Assembly: GCA_032690845.1 (NCBI GenBank)
Contig: CM064424.1
Location: 39,817,511-39,881,510 of the forward strand
Direction of reading: 5' to 3'
Source: Eleusine coracana subsp. coracana
Taxonomy: Eukaryota; Streptophyta; Magnoliopsida; Poales; Poaceae
Length of the DNA stretch: 64,000 nucleotides
This document shows positions 58,670 through 64,000 of this stretch, piece after piece. Under the pieces are notes generated by a model that was not told the origin of the DNA, made no database searches, and saw only the letters and a list, made by a program, of their open reading frames with translations. Both the position numbers and the translations under genes were made by a program. The number at the start of each line of letters is the position of its first letter. Position 1 is the first letter of the stretch.

Positions 58670-59120
58670 TGTAGCGAAGCTCGCCGTATATGTCGGTCTG
58701 GGAAGCTCGCCGTATATTTCGGTCTGTACGAAGGAACACACTATGGCATGCAAGTGAATGACGGCGGCACACAAAGCTAGGGCGCGAGAAGATGATGGCT
58801 TGCTCGATGGCAGAAGAGATGGAGAGGTCGTGTACGCCTATGCGACAGTCAGATCACGTAAAAACTGCGGCAGTCGGATCACGTAAAAACTTGGACGGAG
58901 CTAGCTTCTTAATGAAGGTTGCAGGTGATGAAGACGTAGAAGATTGGCAGCCGGCAGGTGACTAAAGCTGGATTGAGATACACGGATCGGAGGACACCAT
59001 TAAATAGGAAAAACCAAATATGGATAGGAGCCTAATCGGAGTGGAACAAGAATACGTACATGACTCGGTTCAGCTGACGACGGAACAAGAATCCGTATAG
59101 GGCTCGGTTCAGCTTGCGAC
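58670..59120. repeat. Short direct repeats in the Helitron 5' region
   Basis: Three pairs are visible. GAAGCTCGCCGTATAT occurs twice (about 58677-58718). CAGTC(A/G)GATCACGTAAAAACT occurs twice (about 58847-58891). GGAACAAGAAT(A/C)CGTA...GGTTCAGCT occurs twice (about 59042-59114). The surrounding GC-rich DNA (58400-58800) has open frames without motifs. Confidence 0.7.
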
Positions 59121-59170
59121 ATCAAGTAACGTGAAGAGATGACTACAGGAGATTTAATAAGGTGTAGAGA

Positions 59171-59990
59171 TGATCTATTCAGTTGTCTTCTATTAATAAA
59201 TATGATTCCTTAATTTGTGGATGTAAAATAGAATATTTATGGATTAAAAGATTACTAAAACTCGTATAAAGGTGTGAGAATTGTCTTATACTCCAAAATT
59301 TTACCGCATGAGGTGGTTGTTTCGTGAAACAACCATTTTTTTTTCTCTCATCATACTCTCTCTCTCTTTCACATCATAAAACATCATAAGTGACATTATA
59401 TGAGACGGGCTATGAGACTATCTACGTATAGTATTGTATATGCCTTTAGTAGTGACACAAATAGGGAAAATTCATGTGGTAGCACTAGTAAGCGATCGGA
59501 GTGCTAATATGTCGTACTAGAGATCTAAAGAAAATGTCGACTCGGGTGTACCCTAGCAACCATCATTATGAGCAGTTTGCCGGGAAGTGCGTATCGACAG
59601 GGCTTTGTTTTTACTATGGTGGCACCTTCCACACCACGCATTGCGCTCCTCTACCCCCCCCCCCCCCTCTCCTCTCCGGCAAGTGATGGCGAGGTTCAGC
59701 CCTTCCTTTGCTAGATCCGACCTCCACATGTGGGGATGTACTCAGCGGTGGGTGCTCGACATGGTGCCCCAAGTCCATGGCTCGATGCCAACGTCCTCTG
59801 CTTCGTGGTAAGGTCTCCATGGCTCGATTAGTTGAGCTAGCCTTGCCATGGCGCCAATGTCGTGGGCAACTAGTTGTGGGCGGATGTCCCGTGGCCTGGA
59901 GCCTCGTGCATGGTGGCGCACCCATCCTTTGGCAGATAATCCTACAAAAGAAAAATCAAAGCATACAGTAACAAACCCTCGATTGAAAAC
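59171..59990. other. Intergenic DNA with a C run, no gene recognised
   Basis: The stretch includes a CTCTCTCTCT tract (about 59350-59370) and a run of C near 59655. A short open frame at about 59587-59690 reads CFYYGGTFHTTHC, which resembles a zinc knuckle and might be a LINE or gag remnant, but nothing around it supports this. Confidence 0.4.
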
Positions 59991-60264
59991 TAGGAAATTT
60001 GAAAAAAAAATATTGAATGTCACCGATAAACATGATATTTTAGAAATATTGGTGATTTTGATGAATAAAATAAATTAGTTTTCAAATTTTTCTACGTGAT
60101 TCGAAAAGAAATTGCCTTAAATCTATAAACTATCATAGTTGCATATATAATAAAAATAGTTTTTATTAAATAAACATAGTTATCGATGATAAAAATTATA
60201 TCAGACTCAACGACAAATACAATAATTCAGATATTTTGATGAAATTTCGTTAAATTTTTTCCTA
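59991..60264 (+). repeat. About 275-bp AT-rich repeat, copy 2 (MITE-like)
   Basis: It begins TAGGAAATTTG and ends AAATTTTTTCCTA, a short inverted terminus possibly flanked by TA. It matches 6546-6834 across its length in the same orientation, with more point changes at CG positions than elsewhere. Confidence 0.75.
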
Positions 60265-60557
60265 GATCCCGATATATTCCCTCCACATGAATATTGTCCG
60301 TGATAAGGGTCGGCCTAGCATCAAGAATGTACCAATTAATGGACACTCAACAATTTTTGCTAAAGCATTATAGATTAGTATACACATTGATTGATCTTGG
60401 CTTGTAGCGCATCAAAAATATCTTATGAAAATACATTGGCTCCATGGAGTCTCAATCTGAGTACAACCTGACTCTCTACCGGTTCCTGTTTAGAATCCCA
60501 ACCTGCATGAGTCCAATTTCGCCTCAGCCATCTCTACTACCTTGTCTTATACATATA

Positions 60558-61278
60558 CTAGCAAAGTATCCGTGCGTTGCTACGGACTTAAAAAAACAAA
60601 ATATTTTTTATAATTTAAATATAAATTATTTACACAATATAATTACTATATATATATAATTTGATCACAAAAAAAATTATTACATATATACAATATTATT
60701 ACATAAAATATTATATTTGTATTACCGTTGGTGCTTTTTAATATATCATTTTATATGTTAAAAATAATAATTTTATTATCATTTTTTACCATATTTTAGA
60801 AACTTTATCAGGAAGGAAAAATTAATTCACAGAGTACAAAAATAGCACTATATTGCAATACAATTTTGAAATTAAAGACTTACTCTAATGAAAAAAAGTT
60901 AAAACACAAAAGTTGTAGATCTCGTTGAGGCCTTTTCAAAACATATATGGATCATATTATTTGGACTATGGAGCTAGGAGATATGTGTCCCGCATAGGAA
61001 CCTGCGTAGAGGAGTCAGAATTAGAACAAATATTTTTGCATCAGATATTTAGAAACCAAAACGGCGGGATCTGGACTTACATTGAATACCAAAGTTGTAG
61101 AACGTTTTGAGAGCTATGAGATAGAGTCCGAGTTTGTCTCATTTAAGCTCCGGACGTGGGAGTTATGATTTTTTAAATTTGGTACTTGATATAAAAGATA
61201 CAAAACCGATTTGGATTCAATCTCTAACTTTGTGAACACGAAGTGGATGACCGCACCTCAATTAATAGATTGTAGAGA
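60558..61278 (-). mobile_element. Small non-autonomous Helitron, copy 2 (inverted relative of copy 1)
   Basis: In element orientation the 5' end is TCTCTACAATCTATTAATTG after A, and the 3' end is CGTAGCAACGCACGGATACT then TTGCTAG before T. Length is 721 bp. It aligns in reverse with 38849-39542, including the segment around TTAGAGATTGAATCCAAATC. Short frames in both copies (ending IEYQSC) are related but are not expected to be genes. Confidence 0.85.
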
Positions 61279-61479
61279 TATACATCTATGTATAGGCTTA
61301 TTTTTCTTTCTATATATAATAATAACCAGCACCGTCATATTACATCATTAATCTATTTATCTTATACAACATACAACACTATAACACGTAATTATCTTTC
61401 TAGTTCTTAAAAAACAATTAATTATCTTCTCACTGATACCTCGTAGTGATTCTTTTCTAAAGTATGAGATGTTGTATCA

Positions 61480-61925
61480 TCTCTAGAACTTATTAATTAA
61501 GGTGAGGTCATTTAGATCACTTTTTTCGTGTCCAGATGTGTCCATAACGTTGTCGTATTCAGTTTGTATCCTATAATGATTCACTAATCAGTTTGAGTTA
61601 TTTTTGAATCATTTTCTAATCCTTTGTTGAATTGAACTCCGATTTCAATTCGATATTTCATACTAACAATAATTAATCATCTATACGTTATTTTAACATC
61701 ATATTTTGGATGGAAACTAATAACAAGAATTCCAATAATAACTCACTCGAAATTATTATAATGAATATTATTTTTAAAACTCAAAAAGGTAACGGAAAAT
61801 AAAAATAGAGCAAATGTTCAAACCAAAAAATTGATTAATTAAAAATCTTTTACAGTTATAAAAAGTTATTCTAACCATAAAATTTTTTAACAAAGATCCA
61901 TGGCAACGCACGGGTATTTTGCTAG
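61480..61925 (+). mobile_element. Small non-autonomous Helitron, copy 3
   Basis: The 5' end is TCTCTAGAACTTATTAATTA after A. The 3' end is CCATGGCAACGCACGGGTAT then TTTGCTAG before T. Length is 446 bp. It shares both ends and the GGTG(A/C)GGTC block near the 5' end with copies 1 and 2, but its interior is different and AT-rich. Confidence 0.85.
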
Positions 61926-64000
61926 TCACAATCATAACAATCTCTACTACATATTAAATACGGTGCAATCGTCTCTTACTCTAAAAAATCTGCCCCCTGC
62001 CCCGTACGGTCGTCTACGAGAATTGGTTTTGGTGTTCGCGCTCCCTATATTGTACGTGGTTTGTAGTTTGAACTCTTTTTCTTTGCCTGATACAATTCTC
62101 ATCGGATGGCGCTCACCCCCTCTCATCAATCGTAGCCCCAACAAAACCCTAGCAGCCCCAACAAACTCCTGGACCTGTGCATGACCAGGCAAGCACCGCG
62201 CAGGAGAAGAGGAGGATGGTGTTGAACCATGGCATGGTTCTGATCAACGTCTCGAAGTGCCTCATCAGCCTCCAAAGTGCAGCGACAGGATTGCAATTCT
62301 GACATGATGTCACATCCATGGCGTCAAGTGTTGTCGCGCCATCATGTAGCCTTGTCGCCGCACCGTGAAGTCGCCCTCGCTTCACGCGTTGTGCCGCCTC
62401 AAGGACTTCGAGGCGGGCTCATACGACATCGACCTAATAGCACATGTCAGATTGTATCCGTCCTCTGGAGTCCATATTCAGTTGTAAGACGACAACGTCA
62501 CCTCCACTCTTTCCTGCCTGTACTGCCTGTTGCATCTCTGAACTGAGTTTTGAAACCTAACGCTTTAGCTTATCCGAGTGTTGTTATCTAATATTGATAT
62601 ATAGGTGTGTATCAATTATCAGGAAGTCTTCGCGGCAGCGACCAGAATCACAGGCATCAGTGTTAAAGCACAGGCAATGAATAATCCTGCATGAAAACAA
62701 AGTGTCTGATTTCTGATCATTTTTCCTTGGCTACATGTGTTTGCCGTATACCAATTATTCAGTCCAATCCAATCATCTGCAGGGGCACCCTGTCCTGTGC
62801 ATGTAGGCAAAGAAAAAAATGAACCCTGCTGGCCTTGTCGACATTCTACAGTTGATTTTTCAGTCTAATATAATATAAACTGCAGCAGCTGACCCTGTCG
62901 ATGTTCTGACCTGTGAGAGGCTAACTAATCTCTGGAGCAGCCTGTTGGTCTCGCGTCATAGCCTTTTTGTGTACTATGTGCTCATCAAGGTGCGTTGGTT
63001 ACTTAAAATCTCTTTCTCATGTTGAAACTGCAGATTAAGGTTACTATCCCTCTTTTTCCTGTTGACGAAACAACACATATCAAGATTGCTATTCCTCTTT
63101 ATCATGTTCTCGGCAATAGCTAGCAAACACTTTAATTGTTTTAAGCACTGTGTTCGAAGTTTTGTTTAATTTATATCCTTCATCACGATGTAAGTTTCAT
63201 TGCCTTTAATGTTTAACATAATATTATCTTATATTATAGCAGGAAAAAGCTCAGATATTAAATCAGGTGATCGAGAGCGTCTCTTCCAACCTTTTCTTGC
63301 CGCCTGCCCTGATCGTGTGGCCTCTTCACTCTTCAGGTCGCACACACGAGACGTGGAGTCCACCACGTTCCTTCTGAAATAAGTGTCTGCTCCGATCACG
63401 TCTCCAATCCAATTACGAGCTTGCCATATCACTTGGAGTGCTGCAGATTCTACATGTTACTGTTGTGGCCTCTTCGTCTTTCGAGACGTCATCGAAGCCC
63501 TAGCATCTGCTTGCGGCGAGTAATTCTGCATGATGCGTGGAGAACCCAAACGCTGGCTTTGACTTCACACCCACGATCCTAGCACACGAGCCTGCTTTCA
63601 GATCCCAGGCGTCGAAAGCCTCATCCTGTGTAACCTGATTTTCTAGCGTGGGTTCTTTCTCTGTGATCCGTTGCATGGACGTGTCGTGTGTGCTTGACTG
63701 GAAGGTATATGCCTGCTTGATCTCATCTTGTCAGTGAAGATTTTAGGCACAGATAGATTGTTTTTTCCTCTCTCATCTCATTTATCGTTTTTGCTCTCTA
63801 CATGGCTGTATATTTTATAATACTCTATAATCCAGTAGCCAGCATTCTCACAAAGATTGTTCCGATACTGACTTCTCTGTTTAAAATATACAACTCTGTG
63901 CGGACTAATCATAAAAGAATACTGCATACTCGCCTGTCTTCATGGCCTTCTTGCATGCTCCTTTGCAAATCAAGGTTCGTAGATCATCCTATACTCTCTT
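61926..64000. other. Intergenic or unresolved gene DNA at the right edge
   Basis: Composition is closer to genic DNA than the repeats to the left, with short open frames (for example 61947-62192 minus, 62277-62546 plus, 63229-63432 minus). I recognised no protein family, RNA gene or repeat. It could include UTRs or introns of a gene continuing past the window. Confidence 0.4.

Larger units (their letters stand above)
50637..59170 (-). mobile_element. Rep/helicase-encoding Helitron, 8.5 kb, complete but mutated
   Basis: In element orientation the 5' end is TCTCTACACCTTATTAAATC after A (right side). The 3' end is GCCCGTGGCAGGGCATATTG followed by CTAG, before T (left side). There is no target duplication, as expected for insertion between A and T. 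It encodes a Helitron Rep (about 57279-53871) and a PIF1-type helicase (about 53522-51846). I saw no RPA-like gene. Stops and frameshifts make this copy inactive. Its 5' end starts TCTCTA like the smaller Helitrons here, so a relative of this element may have moved them. The right border rests on the end sequence and the A/T context. Confidence 0.8.

Noticed and set aside
59587..59690. Zinc-knuckle protein fragment (CFYYGGTFHTTHC)
   Set aside because: Spacing fits a CCHC-like motif but no flanking gag or LINE similarity can be read in any frame.

Overview
This window looks like nuclear DNA of a grass, most probably rice or a close Oryza relative. I base this on AT-rich intergenic DNA full of Stowaway-type and hAT-type MITEs, GC-rich coding starts, plant-specific families (SEN1-like helicase, DUF3615-like protein, plastid ribosomal protein bL35c), and grass-type LINE, Ty3/gypsy, Ty1/copia and Helitron elements. 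The species call is inference. I recognised no prokaryotic operon, CRISPR array, rRNA gene or tRNA gene.

Layout. 1-6545 is a broken L1-type LINE on the minus strand, cut by the window edge. 8434-10554 holds a truncated SEN1/UPF1-like helicase gene (minus). 10.8-12.7 kb holds four MITE-type elements. 15070-16196 is a candidate three-exon small gene (minus). 17.2-23.2 kb is a plus-strand DUF3615-like gene whose upstream exons and introns are tandemly duplicated and whose main exon is broken.

25405-50367 is one Ty3/gypsy element with a perfect 5-bp target duplication, swollen to 25 kb by nested insertions. Inside its gag lies a minus-strand Ty1/copia element (26186-45654). Inside that copia gag lies a Helitron (34645-42453). 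Inside the Helitron lies a TIR element with an 8-bp target duplication (36118-40372). This in turn carries a pseudogene of nuclear-encoded plastid ribosomal protein bL35c and a small non-autonomous Helitron (38849-39542). The nest is therefore five elements deep, and most junctions can be read to the base.

50637-59170 is a complete but mutated Rep/helicase Helitron on the minus strand, with both termini visible. Two more small Helitrons follow (60558-61278 and 61480-61925). One is an inverted relative of the copy inside the nest. The last 2 kb contain nothing I can assign.

What the genes do together: almost all long reading frames belong to mobile elements, and nearly all carry frameshifts or stops, so the window reads as silenced, decaying repeat DNA. 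The cellular genes present are fragments or pseudogenes, except possibly the small gene at 15070-16196. The strongest biological signals are gene capture inside nested DNA transposons, a shared-end Helitron family with a possible autonomous relative nearby, an extra 3' ORF in the copia element, and a gene growing by exon-intron duplication.
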